Notes: generated from the sequence alone by a model not told the origin. DNA of 64,000 nt from Schistocephalus solidus (GCA_017591395.1 WEDG01001079.1:1-64000); one strand, 5' to 3'; counted from the stretch's first letter, positions 33,341 to 44,755 are shown. A program made the numbers and translations.

Positions 33341-34650
33341 CATATTCCTATTTGGCAACATTTGCGAAACTACCAAGACACGGCTACAATCACATTTCGA
33401 AAGTCTACTTAAGAATCGGGAAAGTGCAGCTTTTCTTGATTAGAGAACCCGTCAGCAAACTGGGATACAGAAAGCAGACACCCTTAATAGAAGACGCACT
33501 TCCGACCAAACATTACAGTAGTTCAATCAACAGTATAACCATCAAATATTAGTGGCATCTGTTCGGTCACAACCAATAAATTGATCAGCTTTAACGTCAA
33601 GCCATTATAATCTAAAACTTGAAAGGCCACTGCAACCAGATGCTGGTCTACGAGGCAATGTGAACTTAAACTAGATTGCATTTTTAAAAAGACCGTAGCA
33701 AATTCCTACGAAAACAGATTTATAGGTTGCCGTGGCGGTTTAACCCTTATAAAATGCTCCGCTCGGACGGATATTTCAGCTGCGTACGGCAGGCACAGTG
33801 GAACTTTGCCGCTCACCTAGATCTAGACGGTTGGAGTTAAGAAGGTGACGGTACAATTATCTCCGTAGGACGTTCAAAACAGTTAATGTGGATAATGAAT
33901 CAACGACAAAGCCATGAGGGCTAAGCGACTGACCGAGCGATGTCTCCGGAAAGTAAAATGGCGCTTGCGCGTTGCACACAAGCAGTTAAACAATATATCT
34001 GCTGGTACAGATTTTGTAAAGCGTGCCAACTTTCGAAGTAAGATTTATGTATTTGATTAGCCGAATATTTTTATTTTTAAATAAATGACACTGATCGGCT
34101 GAAACTAAAGTATAAATTTTGAATATCCTTATGATAGATCTGCAGGTAATGAACTTCGATGACATCTGGGAGAGGAAGTCACAGGCTTCTCTGTGGTACG
34201 GGGTACTTATGTAGCGGTATGTACTAATATTAGGGCTAAGTTGAATACCTTAAAGGCCACCTTAACTCCTTTATTTTCATTTATGACAGTTTGGGCCACG
34301 AGTAATGGGGAGAGCAGGTTTATCGACGCGAAAAAAATGTTAGCCATTTAAACGGGGAACAATAAAAAGTAAAGAAAATACGTGGATAAGGATGTGGCAT
34401 ATAGATTTGTGGGAAACCAGAAGCCAAATTGTTTGATACGGAAGTGAATCTAGCCAACTCAATAAGACAGAACTTTACACTGCATCAACATAATCCAGAA
34501 TGTTTATTCGACAAATCAGGTGAAAAGTCACATCATCAAGTCCAGGATTATTAAAACACGTCTGATCTAGTGCACGACTCTATTCGCATTTTGGACGGCT
34601 CTTTTACGGTTTTCGGAGGGCCATTGATATAAATCTGTCCAGATAACTAG
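33341..34650. other. U2AF2 upstream flank, unrecognised
   Basis: No coding homology or repeats; AT-rich. Promoter elements cannot be defended by eye. Confidence 0.35.
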
Positions 34651-34654
34651 AACT

Positions 34655-35790
34655 TTGTGTGTACACTTAATTTTTTCGTGGAGTCCCGTCCATACACTAC
34701 TGGTGTTCAGAAAACGTCTCTCGCCAAATTCCAAACGTAAGATTTATTGTTTATATATATTAAATGCCAGAAGCCACTTGAGAGGCCAGACAGTCAGTTT
34801 CTGGGCGTCGTTAACAGACCTAGTTGTTTTCCAGAATTGTATATAATCTGCAAACATGATGGCATCATAGTCAAGATTATCAGCACAGTTCTTATAAACT
34901 ATATTCCTTGTGGAGTTTTTTTTTTACTGCTTGCCTGATGCCCATTATATATTTCTTCTGATACTGCATGTAAACTGACACTTAAGGCTGTTATTTTTAT
35001 TTATTTAAATGAGAATCAGAAGCAGACATAAGAATAAATGCTGCGGAACACGTCGGATCAAGTAGGAGTCTGTGATACCGATTAAGTTTTGTAATCTGCA
35101 TGGCAGGAAACTTTTTATCCACTTAAAAAAGTTACTCTGAATGCCACATTGCCAAATCTTATGTAATAGTCACTGACTTCGCCTTCTTGAAGACTAAGAA
35201 AATAACCAACTGGATGGCTCTGGTCTGTTTTTGTTCATTTTTTCCTGCAAATGAAGAAACACTTGTAAGAAATGAGTAACCACGTTGAACGCCATGCTGG
35301 GCAGTACATAATATTTTCATCTGCAACATAATAAGTGATTCCATGACCTTACACAAAATTCAGGATAAACTACTAGGAGGGTAATTTTCCGGCTTCCGCC
35401 TGGACCCACCTTCGTGGATCGGTGAGATAACGGCAGTTTCCCATTCCTGCGTCAGTTCATCTTATTTCATGGGCTTTTGGAATATGATCGACACCAAATT
35501 TCGCAATGCCTCGGTCAATCCTCGAAGGGCAAGTAGACGAATTCCATATTGGACGGGTGACTTTGAAGGCCTCAATCGGAGGAATTCTCTCCTTATAAAT
35601 GCGGCCGAGAAGTAAACATTATCGTCTGTTGCGTCGCTAATAGCAATGAAATACGAATCAAAGCTCAACCAAGCGTTCTCCAATCGCAGCTAGAATTTGA
35701 TTTGTTGCCCGTATCCCTCGATTACGTGTCGCTTAGGGTGCAAAGGATTGCACGCATCGTTATTGGCAAATTGATCGGACACTGAGCTCT
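34655..35790 (-). mobile_element. CR1-like LINE fragment (family of element D), RT part
   Basis: Minus-strand sequence aligns with element D around 42600-43500. FADY-type RT box sequence lies near 34850, then the downstream block, then RLRPSKSPVQYGIRLLALRG at 35683-35462, the conserved RT entry (L-K-P-T-K-S-P-G-P-D-G-I type). Heavily frameshifted, and interrupted by a small nested insertion at about 34912-35010. Confidence 0.65.
34912..35010 (+). mobile_element. Nested 3'-end fragment of a B/C-type LINE inside the CR1 copy
   Basis: Compared with element D, about 100-135 extra bases appear here. They start GGAG followed by ten T and ACTGC, then resemble the terminal 3' UTR of the B/C family (CTGATACTGCATGTAAACTG ... 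TTATTTTTATTT). It is a severely 5'-truncated LINE insertion that begins inside the ENE-like structure. Confidence 0.55.
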
Positions 35791-36122
35791 CACTCGAAAC
35801 CACCCTGGCACGCCATTTCCTGCGCTCCTAGGCTGCTACGCGGATGCATAACTGCGTCCACCTTACATTACCCTTTTTCAGCGCAAACTGACAATTTTTC
35901 GTTTTTTGTAGCCTGTGGAGACCAATACCTAAGAGAACCATTAAGATACAGGCCAAGCAGAGCTTTCTTGATGATTTACGTCAAAGTTCTGAGAGTATGA
36001 GAGAAATGCACAAGTGAGACTCATATTTATCGTCCTGGCATCTCACCTCCTCCTCCAGTTCGTCCCATGCCGACTTTGTCTGTGAGACCTCCTCTGCTGA
36101 TTAGGAGACAAGTTGGACGATT

Positions 36123-37913
36123 ATGGCATCGGACGTGGCCCCAAACGACGCTTCAAGTACTCCTCTAATGGAAGAGGAACCCACTGTACGAGATGCTTTG
36201 AGGTCATGGGCAATACGCTCGTGTATACCATTGATTCATCTGAGCAATCTTCTGACGATAATCAGGTGGCTGACCTCGGAGCTACCTTCTGACGCACGAA
36301 CGCTGTTGGGTGAAGCAAGCAGTGCATCAGTGGTAACGGTAATGGGCAGTAGTGATATCGTTCATTTGGACTTGTAAAGCAGTTAAATCAGCAGTTTCGA
36401 GACCATTTCATGCGTCTAATAGGCAATAAGATTGTAAGGTATTTAGCTAGTGCTGGGCTTACGATTCATATGAAAACTAAGCGCGAGTTTTGACCAATTC
36501 TCGGTAGAATAATTGAGCCCTTTGTTAGTGAAATATTATTTGTGGGAATTGATTGTGGCTATGAAAATCCATCAGATGTGCAAACTTTCTGTAGGCCCCT
36601 CGCTAAAGAGTAAATATGTTTGGACAGGGATAATTTCGTGTCGAACATGTCAACAGGAGGTTGAAGTTTCGTTCATCTGCCGAATTTTGTGATGCTCCAG
36701 CGCGAGCTTTTATTAAGCAAATTAATAATGTAAATGCCTATAATGGCTGTGAGAGGTGTCGCGTTAAAGGTAATTATATAGATCAAGTACTATATGATAG
36801 TGTCTCTGAGCGTTTGAGGACGGATGCCAATTTCCTCTCCGTGAAAGATTACTGCCATCGTATTGGCACTTCCTCAATGCTAGCACGATATCTGGGAATT
36901 ATTACTTCCTTTCCTTTAGACCCTTTACATTTAGTTTACCTTAGTGTTATGCGTCGGCTTTGTGAACTTGTGACTGAAAAACCCAAGAGAAATTTCCTTC
37001 GGGTTGTCATCTGAAACGATGACTACGATGGATTTTAGGTTAAAGTCGCTTGATGCCTACCTGTTACGGCAGTTTTCGCAGCACGCAAGGTTCCTTACCG
37101 ACTTAGATACCTGAAAGGGTACTGACCTGCTCAGTTTCTACTGCACACGGGTTTAGTCGTCCTTCGAGGTGTTTTTCCAAGAAGATATTTGAAACAATTT
37201 TTACTATTGTTCCTTGCAATACACAGTCTTTTTCATCTCCAGTCGTGCAAAGAATCGGCGCCATACTGCAAGCAATTTTCGCAAATGTTTTTAGGAAAGT
37301 ACCTGTCATTGTATGTTAAGTCTGAAATGGTATACAATGTTCACATAATTTTTCACCTACAGGACGATGTCCAGGACATGGTCTCCTTGAGAGCTTTTCA
37401 TCTTTTCCATTTGAAAGTCATCTAGGAAAATTTAAATGCATGCTCAGGGACCATCGAAGACACTGCAGCAAAAAGTACGTATGTATGAGCGTTGCATGTA
37501 GAGCGGCGGCTGTTAACTGATCCATCAGAATGGACTTTTACCTAGGAACATTGCAAAGGCCCACTACCACCAACAGGGGGTCTTTTACGCAGTTACGATA
37601 TATTAAGAAAAATAGATAAATAATTGGTACGATGCCCTCGGATGGGTCAGTTATGGTTGAACACAAGTTAATATGTGTGCAGCACATTGTCCGCTATCCA
37701 TGTGGAGACAAAGGCTTAGTGTCTGTAGAGTATGAAAATGTTGAGGATTTTTTTATTATCCTGAAAACACTTCATTTATTAACGTTTGGAAAGCTAACTT
37801 ATGGAACGTACTCAAAACATGTCCATTGCCGACCCCGTCCGAAAATATGCCTGCTTCCCCATGGAAGGTCACTTCGTACTGATCAAAATCAATGGACGAT
37901 GGGACACAGATGA
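36123..37913 (+). pseudogene. TNP2-like (CACTA-type?) transposase-related gene, broken
   Basis: Several plus frames in order. 36123-36377: VRDALRSWAIRSCIPLIHLS, NLLTIIRWL. About 36480-36600: FWPILGRIIEPFVSEI-like sequence, with a stop. 36661-37014: CDAPARAFIKQI, CERCRVKGNY, RTDANF, FPLDPLHLVYLSVMRRLC. Then, in other frames to 37450: SLDAYLPRQFS, KGTELRQFLLHTG, and LESFSSFPFESHLGKFKCML. 37632-37913 may be its C-terminus. The order matches a family of animal proteins usually labelled transposase domain-containing, which resemble the TNP2 transposase of CACTA elements. I see no terminal inverted repeats. Many stops mean it is dead. Confidence 0.6.
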
Positions 37914-38054
37914 CTGGCAGCATTTACTCTGCATGTGATTCGCCGAGCATTTGCCAGGCATAATTCCAATTTTTAAGACTGCGTGCGACAATAAAATCCC
38001 CTCGTATTCTCGTAGAAGGGTTTTGTTTTCACTGTAACTCGCACTGTTAAACTG

Positions 38055-38765
38055 TTGCTGTCCACCAATGATCATCTCTCTGTGGTAGTTATCTATTTTG
38101 ATCCTAGTAAGGCATTCGATAAAATGCCCCATAAACGACTTCTAGCTAAACTAGAAGCTATAGGATTTCGTAGTCCCCTTACTGACTTTATTAGATCATG
38201 CCTAAATGATCGAAAGCAAAAAGTTTTAGAAGGGTCCTCATACTCAAGTGCTACCCCGATTGTTAGTGGTGTCCTTCAAGGTACCATATTAGGTCCTTTG
38301 TTGTTCTTACTGTATATAAATGATATTTCATCGATAGTTAAACATTCTCAATCTTTTATTTATGCTGATGACCTCAAATGCGTGTATTCCTTCTCTAACT
38401 CTACGACCGAACTGTGCCTAGAACAAATTCATTCAGACTTAGACGCTCTTTCGGCCTGGAGCTCCACATGGCTAATGGAGTTCTCACCTACTAACTGTCG
38501 CTACATGAGTTTTGGGCCTGTAAGGCTGCCGCAACCTCTTATTTTTGAAGGTTGCCCTATGATTGAATGTTCCTTCATCAAGGACTTGGGCTTAAGCTAC
38601 ACCAGTAAATTAGATCTTTCGCCTCATGCCGATAAAATTACGGCCAAAGCTGCTCAGATTTGCGGTTTGATTTCTTATAATTTCTACCTTCTGAAATTAA
38701 ATGAAGACTTTATCGTATGTTTGTACTTCCCATTCTTGAATTTTGTTGTCCTTTCTTCAGTTTAA
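38055..38765 (+). CDS. CR1-like reverse transcriptase palm region
   Basis: 236 codons containing RT blocks A (IYFDPSKAFDK), B (SGVLQGTILGPLLF), C (YADDLKC), D and E (FEGCPMIECSFIKDLGL). The catalytic Asp residues are all visible. The N-terminal fingers and endonuclease are missing and the C-terminus runs into a wrong frame, so it is not functional. Confidence 0.75.
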   Translation: MLSTNDHLSVVVIYFDPSKAFDKMPHKRLLAKLEAIGFRSPLTDFIRSCLNDRKQKVLEGSSYSSATPIVSGVLQGTILGPLLFLLYINDISSIVKHSQSFIYADDLKCVYSFSNSTTELCLEQIHSDLDALSAWSSTWLMEFSPTNCRYMSFGPVRLPQPLIFEGCPMIECSFIKDLGLSYTSKLDLSPHADKITAKAAQICGLISYNFYLLKLNEDFIVCLYFPFLNFVVLSSV

Positions 38766-39575
38766 TGAGCGAATATAGCCGTTCAAAAATTGAAAATTTC
38801 CAAAGACTTTTCACAAAAAACTCCTATTTCCGACTCTTTCAACTACTTTCTTCTAAACAAGATGCCAGCTAATGAAGCTAAAATTTCTTTGGTCCAGGAG
38901 ACTTGAAGCAGGCTTTTGTCTCCTTTTCCGACTAAATAATAGTTCAACTCTTCCCAAGCTTTCTGTCATTACCCCCGTTAGTCTTCCTTATAACCTAAGA
39001 AATTCTGCACTAATTATACCTCCCCTGCATCCTCCACGTGTAAACGCTCTCTTCTTTGCTTCTAGGTAAAGTTTTCTTTGGAATAACTTGCCAATTGAAA
39101 TTAGGTCGTTAACTAGTCTATCTGCATTCAAGCGAAGACTGCACATTTATCTTAACACTGATTCTATTAACCTTTTATTTTCCTCATCTTTTCCCAGTAG
39201 GTTTCCCCATGACTCGGAGAAAGGACCATCGGGAATTTAAAGTGACCCTCTTGAAACTATATTTTCGCTACCTCGGGTCGCCCATGAACTATGATGTCTC
39301 CTTATATCACCAGTCATCCAAAACAGGACGCCATTCGGACGTACACATTCAGTGGTCCACAGTCTAAATTGCTACCGTTTATTTGGATACTAACCATCAT
39401 CAGAATTAAATTCTGGATCCTAAGATGCTGAGGACTTAAGTTCATTGACGCATTTTCGTGAGATTTTGTTTCATACGACCTAAGTGATCAAGAACGAATC
39501 ACCTTGACGTTTAATTATCTTATTCTGAAATTCTACTACCATATTACCCCTAATCTACCACCTGACCATTTTTCC

Positions 39576-39667
39576 TAAGCAGTTTTTTTCTCCTACCATC
39601 TATTAAAAAATGAAGGCTTATTGAACTCTGCCTCCATTTTTATGGTAGGAGTTTTTTTTACTGCTTA
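39576..39667 (+). promoter_or_regulatory. ENE-like U-rich internal loop, best copy
   Basis: Outer stem TAAGCAGT (39576-39583) pairs with ACTGCTTA (39660-39667), eight pairs. Six T (39584-39589) face eight T (39652-39659). Inner stem CTCCTACCAT (39590-39599) pairs with ATGGTAGGAG (39642-39651), ten pairs. The apical loop contains AAAAAA. This is the form of an ENE, in which the two U-runs clamp an A-tract as a triple helix. Confidence 0.6.
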
Positions 39668-39831
39668 TTTTTTTAGTTCACCAATAATTTTAAAATATCG
39701 CCAACTGTTGACATAGCAGGACAAGTTATGTATTTGTACATTTTATCTGCACACATTGTCATAACTTTATTTCGTTACTAATTTTTGCTTAGACAGTGCC
39801 TTGCCGGTGCTTACCAAAAATAAATTCTAAA

Positions 39832-39850
39832 TAAATAAATAAATAAATCC
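39832..39850 (+). repeat. (AAAT)n tail of the LINE copy
   Basis: About four AAAT units after TTCTAAATA, the 3' terminal repeat of this LINE family in place of a poly(A) tail. Confidence 0.7.
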
Positions 39851-39859
39851 TACAACCCA

Positions 39860-40430
39860 ACAGTCTCACAGCTATTGTATTTTCGATTCTTTTCGGTAAA
39901 CGCCATAGCCATGTGGAATAAACCACCCCATAATATAAAATTCCAGCGAAGTTATTCTATGTTTAAGATAACTATTACAAGTTTCTTGCATTCAGAACAG
40001 TTTCCAAGAATTCTGGGCACCGACACGGTAGAATCTGTTTTCCTGTTCGACCGAGTGCGCGGCATCTGAACCCAATCCCAGGTGTTACCTTGAGGGATAC
40101 GGCACCGTCTCTGCAGCCTGCACCCGTTGACTTCTTCGGCAGACAGTAAGCAACCATACACGGATGCACTCTTGCCTGGGGCAGAATCCCGGTTCCTAAT
40201 AAAGACAGAGCGACTGCAAACAGACTGCAATTGTGTAAGCCCTTCCCTGATCTGAACTGCTATCATCCTTACAGGTGGCAGTTTTTCTCCTAAATAACAC
40301 AAAGATAGGAAAAAACATTTATAATGATATATATTCAGGAGTTTTTTTCACTGCCAGCCTCTACCCACTGAACATTTAATCTGATAGTGCCTGTAAACCG
40401 GCATTAAATACAACTTTTATTGTTAATATA
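39860..40430 (+). mobile_element. B/C-family LINE, 5'-truncated 3' end
   Basis: Starts in the RT tail (FFSVNAIAMWNKPPHNIKFQ, then PRILGTDTVESVFLFD), followed by the same 3' UTR as copy C (48085-48440) on the other strand. Ends in TTAAATACAACTTTTATTG. The antisense frame 40302-39952 is open by chance. Confidence 0.75.
40276..40356 (+). promoter_or_regulatory. ENE-like U-rich internal loop, B/C family
   Basis: Outer stem TGGCAGT (40276-40282) with ACTGCCA (40350-40356). Four to five T on the left face seven T plus C on the right. Inner stem CTCCT (40287-40291) with AGGAG (40337-40341), continued after a mismatch by AATA/TATT. AAAAAA lies in the apical loop. The stem sequences differ from the G-family copies but still pair. 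Confidence 0.55.
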
Positions 40431-41480
40431 TGGACAGTGAAGGGAGGCACCGAATGAATATATAGTTTTTACTTCCTTTATCCCTTCTTTTCCTGTTGGG
40501 TTGTAGCTAATTACGTTCGATGATGAAATGCATAAATGACGTCCCAGACGGACTAAAAAATACCCAATAGACCCAAAAGTGTATGTAACAGATATGCCGT
40601 CAATGCAATCCTCATCGGTATGCAGAACAACTACCTCAGTTACCGCTGTTTTAGGAAAATAACTCCATAGGCAGTGATTCCCGTAGAACGATGCTTTATG
40701 TGCAGTCACCCTCACATGCAGGTAAATTAAATATGTTTATTGATTGGGTACTTCTTGGGCAGGTAAGTCACAATCTTACGCACACAATTTTCCTAGATGG
40801 CAGTCGTTTCCACCAAAAAACGACCAAGTGCTTATAGAACCATACACCGCAACTAATCGTCAGTGAAAGCATATCTTCAGTGGTTAATGCGATGCCACTT
40901 GCAAGATCTAAAAGTAGAGTTTGTGGCCATATGGCATCGTCAGGAGGAGTCATTGGGAAGCTCGGCACCCATACGCCCCAGCCAACGTCAAGTGGTCCAA
41001 TATTTAAACAAATGTCGACCCCTGATAAAGCAGAGGCCCTGAATGAAAACGTCGCAGACAGGCCATACAGGGAAATTGGCAGTTTGCCTGCAAATTATTA
41101 ACAGTATTACTGGATAACCCATTTGGCCTCCCTTGGCAGCGATAGTGACAGCAGTTTTGCTGATCGCTTATTTACAGCCCTGTTCGCTGGCGAGGTGACA
41201 CACCGCCTAACTTTCTACGATAGGCACAATGACCAGAACGCCTTTTTCAGTTCCCACTTATACGCAGTTATTTTGGGTAAGAAATGTCTTATTAATTACT
41301 TAATCATGCGGACCGCAGAGGTGTTCCATCGGTGGAATAATCCAATAAAAGCTGATAAATTACAGCTGGAACGAGCTTTCAAAAATGCACAAGAGGGGCG
41401 TAAAGGCAGCCCATGACAAGAGTTTTGATTGTTAGTCAATTTTACTTATCAAATTATCTACAAAAATTGCCTACATAAAA
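40431..41480. other. Unrecognised stretch with two open frames
   Basis: Plus frames 40880-41101 and 41123-41416 are separated by a stop and might be one old coding unit (SSGGVIGKLGTHTPQP; FFSSHLYAVILGKKCLI). I do not recognise it and assign no function. Confidence 0.3.
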
Positions 41481-41484
41481 ATTC

Positions 41485-42022
41485 CGTTGATTTTGACGCT
41501 TTTCTATTTTGCGTTTCGAAATTTATTGTTTACTCAATCACACACTAATTTCTTTCACCTCCATGGTTGTTATGAACAGTGGCTCTGGCTGTTATATTAT
41601 CTCTCACCCGACAAGGAGTGTTCCGAAGCCTCATACGTTGTCAGCAACATCACAGTACTATCCCATTGCATCGTACCAATCCCATAAACTGTAGCTATTA
41701 TTTTTTATAAAAGCAGTTTTTCTCCTAGTTTTTCTTGTTTAATTGGCAGCTTGCCGAACTTCGACCCGATTTAACCGTATGAGTTTTTTCCCTGTTTCTT
41801 TCCTAGTTCACCTTATATTCCAAAGGTTGTTGAATTTTTTTAAAAATGGTGACTCTTTCTTAATCCGATATGCCTACCATACTACAAATTTCTCCTGCTC
41901 ATATGGCTGTTCAGCTAGTGCAGCTATTATCCACTTTGTATTTATTTATATCGCGATATTGAGTTTGTAATGATGAGGTCGTCCGGGCCTTAAATATAAA
42001 ATTTATTTATTTATTTATAACT
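41485..42022 (+). mobile_element. G-family LINE, 3' UTR fragment
   Basis: Aligns over its length with the reverse complement of 59850-60300 (CTCTCACCCGACAAGGAG, ATTATCCACTTTGTATTTAT, GGCCTTAAATATA) and ends in TTTA repeats. It carries a decayed ENE-like structure at 41711-41795 (GCAGTTTTTCTCCTA versus TATGAGTTTTTT). Confidence 0.75.
42003..42022. repeat. (TTTA)n where two LINEs meet tail to tail
   Basis: TTTA units form the 3' end of the plus-strand G-family fragment and, read on minus as AAAT, the 3' end of element D. Confidence 0.7.
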
Positions 42023-42113
42023 GTCAATTTAACATATCCACGGTATTAGACGTAATTATTTCGCTAGGAAGTGAGTTCCATCGTCGAACCACTCGCTGAC
42101 TGAAAGAAAATTT

Positions 42114-43716
42114 TCATTGATCTAGGCGTATACATGCGCGTTTGACCTTATATGGATGACCACACAGGTGAGTCATGTTTTTAAACTCAAATAAATCTTT
42201 GAATTTTTGCAAGCAAACATGTCTGTGGATAATTCGGAATGTCCATAGCAGGTCACATCTCATCTCATCACATCTCATTTTTCTTTCTGGATATGACAGG
42301 GTCCTAAGACTGTCCACCAATTGTATTGCTCGTCTTTGCACCTGCTCGATGGGATCAATGTCCTTCTTCATCCAGGGCATCCATGCTGGCATTCCATATT
42401 CCAAATGCGGTCTAACGAAAGAACTGAAGATCCGTGAAAATAGTTAAGGAGGAAAGACTATGAAAGTGCGCCTGATACAGTGCATGATGCATGTTGCCTT
42501 TGAATGGCTCGGTTAGAGTGCTTAGAGGGCTTAGAGGTTGGAAGCTATCCAGCTACCTAGATATTTATGCTAATCTACTTCTTTTAGTGGAATTCCGTTC
42601 AGATAGTATTGGTGTTTGAGAAAATGTCTTCTCCCAGATTCCAAGCGTAAGACTACACATTTGGGTATATTAAACGTTAGAAGCCATTTGCTGGACCAGA
42701 CAGCCAATTTATTCAGGTTTTCTTGTAGTTTCTGCACGTCGTTAACAGAGCTGATGGTTTTCCAGATTTTGATATAATCTGCAAACATGGTGGCATCACA
42801 GTAAAAATTATCAGTGTATTCGTTGATATCATGCGGAACAGAAGAGGACCTAGGACTGAACCCTGTGAAACACCACTTTCTTCTGTTAACCAGTCGGATT
42901 CAGTGGTGCCAACAAGTACTTTTTGCAGTCTGCATGACAGAAAACTTTTGATCCATTTAAAGACGTTACCCTGAATACCACATTGCCAAATTTTATGTAA
43001 CAGTCACCGATGAGGTATGCTATCAAACGCCTTCTTGAAGTCAAAGAAAATGACATCAACTAGACAGCCTTGGTCTATGGCTTTTGTCTATTTTTCTTGC
43101 GAGAAAAGACCACTCGTAAGACATAAGTGACCTGGGCGAAAGCCATGCTGGGCATTACATAATATGTTTTTATGCTCCAGGCACTTCATTATATGTTCCA
43201 TAAAATTTTTTCCATGACCTTGCACAAAATGCAGGTTAAACTAATGGGACGGTAATTTTCCCACTCCAGCTTGGACCCTCCTTTTTACATAGGGGAGATA
43301 AGGGCAGTTTTTCATTCCTCTGGTAGTTCGCCCTCTTCCATGGACTTTTTTAATATCATTGAAACCGGCTCACAAAGTACATCAGCCAATTCTCGAAGGG
43401 AATGTGGATGAATTCTATATGGACCCGGTGACTCGGTAGGCTTCAGGCGAAGTAATTCAATCCTTACCAATTTTGGCGAGAAGTAAAGATTATTTTCTAA
43501 TGCAAACGTTTCTGAATGTTGCAGATGCCCTGAGAGGGGGAGCGGAGGAAGAGAAGTTTCATAAGTGAAAACCGACTGAAAAAATCTAGAGAGGAATGAG
43601 GCTTTCATTTGTTCATCCGTTTCAAGTACTCCGTTTTGGGACCGCAGCGCTGGAATCCGGCCACGATTTCCTTTGTCATTGCGTATGTAACCGTATAGGA
43701 TCTTGGGATGCTCCAA
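42114..43716 (-). pseudogene. CR1-like LINE D, reverse transcriptase
   Basis: Minus frames: 43716-43312 (KASFLSRFFQSVFTYE, then LLRLKPTESPGPYRIHPHSL), intermediate broken frames, 42788-42570 (FADYIKIWKTI, LKEVD) and 42404-42114 (MEYGMPAWMPWMKKDIDPIE, QVQRRAIQLVDSL, C-terminal tail). The catalytic FADD box has become FADY, losing the second Asp. Stops are frequent. Non-functional. Confidence 0.7.
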
Positions 43717-43948
43717 AGAGTTCTGTAGTATGATTAGCTCATAGATCCTTCAGAGTTGGTTAGCCTCACGATTACAGACATCCGGTTGTCGTTTGTATTC
43801 CAGCAAGTGTTTCAACAGTCCCCGTTAGCCAAATCCACTTCCGCATCTTATTTCTTCTTTTAAAGGAAATCAGAAGTCGTGGTTTATCCACAACGGACGA
43901 TTTTTTGTTTTCTTTCGTTTTAGGTGACAATTCAGATAAATAATTTAC

Positions 43949-44755
43949 CTAACCAACGAGCTTAACGTCCTCCAGCATTCGTCCACAGTACCCCGTAATG
44001 TGGTTGTCCACAGTATTGCTGAGATTACGTGCACATGCTGGAAAAATCTCCCTTCCATATGTTTGTTTCCAGTTGCTTAAGTGAGTTAGGTTGCAAGACC
44101 ATGGAATACTCAATGAGCAGTAAAACGAGGTCGCTAGCACCCATTGGCGACAGATCTTGTAAATCCCGCACATTATCCTCGTCTCATGTGAAAACGAGGT
44201 CAGACATTTGGAACGTTGCCCTTCCTTACCTCCTGTCCCGAACGGTAAATTCTGAGAGTAATTTTTCGCCTGCCGTCTCAAAAAAACGATGACTGAATGT
44301 ATCTGGTGGACCCGAAATAGTCCAAGTTTACCAGTCGAGGTTAGGAGCGCTAAAGTCTCCAATGATAAGGATATATATTTCAAGCTAATCTTGGTCAGTT
44401 CCATTAGGAGAATGACATCGCGTTCAACATTCTGGTTTGGGGACGGTATGTACCTGTGAATGTCAAGCCGGGCGTAACTAGTTGTAAGTATTAAAGATAA
44501 AACTTCAACTTATGCTGTCATCGGATGTTGCTCGGAAATCGCAGTTATATAAGAGCTAACATAAACAGCGATTCATCCTCTGCGGCTTCTCCTGTCTCTT
44601 CTAAGGATTTGATAACCATGGAGGGATACTTCGTGTTCTCGAATATCTTCTGAGAGCCATGGTTTTGTCAGTGAATTTATATCTGGTGTTCTTTCATCAG
44701 CAAACGTCCGGAGCTCACTCATATTATTGAAAAGGCTCTCGAAATTTGGATACAT
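43949..44755 (-). pseudogene. CR1-like LINE D, endonuclease
   Basis: The start is at 44755-44573 (ADERTPDINSLTKPWLSEDI, SLHGYQILRRDRRSRRG). After frame breaks the middle and end at 44404-43949 carry GDF-like sequence and GTGGKEGQRSKCL, corresponding to the TRTREGQQSNCL block of element A. Broken. Confidence 0.55.

Larger units (their letters stand above)
38045..39850 (+). mobile_element. CR1-like LINE (family of element G), 5'-truncated copy
   Basis: The RT frame 38055-38765 reads FDPSKAFDKMPHKRLLAKLE, GVLQGTILGPLLFLLYINDI, FIYADDLKCVYSF (catalytic box) and FIKDLGLSYTSKLDLSPHAD. A frameshift near 38710 is followed by the C-terminal tail (LPYNLRNSALIIPPLHPPR), ending GPSGI and a stop at 39239. 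The 3' UTR includes an ENE-like structure and ends in AAAT repeats. Truncated inside the RT at about 38045. Element G at 59842-62980 is the longer relative. Confidence 0.8.

Noticed and set aside
39952..40302. Conserved 116-codon frame on minus, repeated at 48244-48558 (+)
   Set aside because: Both are antisense to the C-terminal tail and 3' UTR of B/C-family LINEs; their similarity follows from the LINE.
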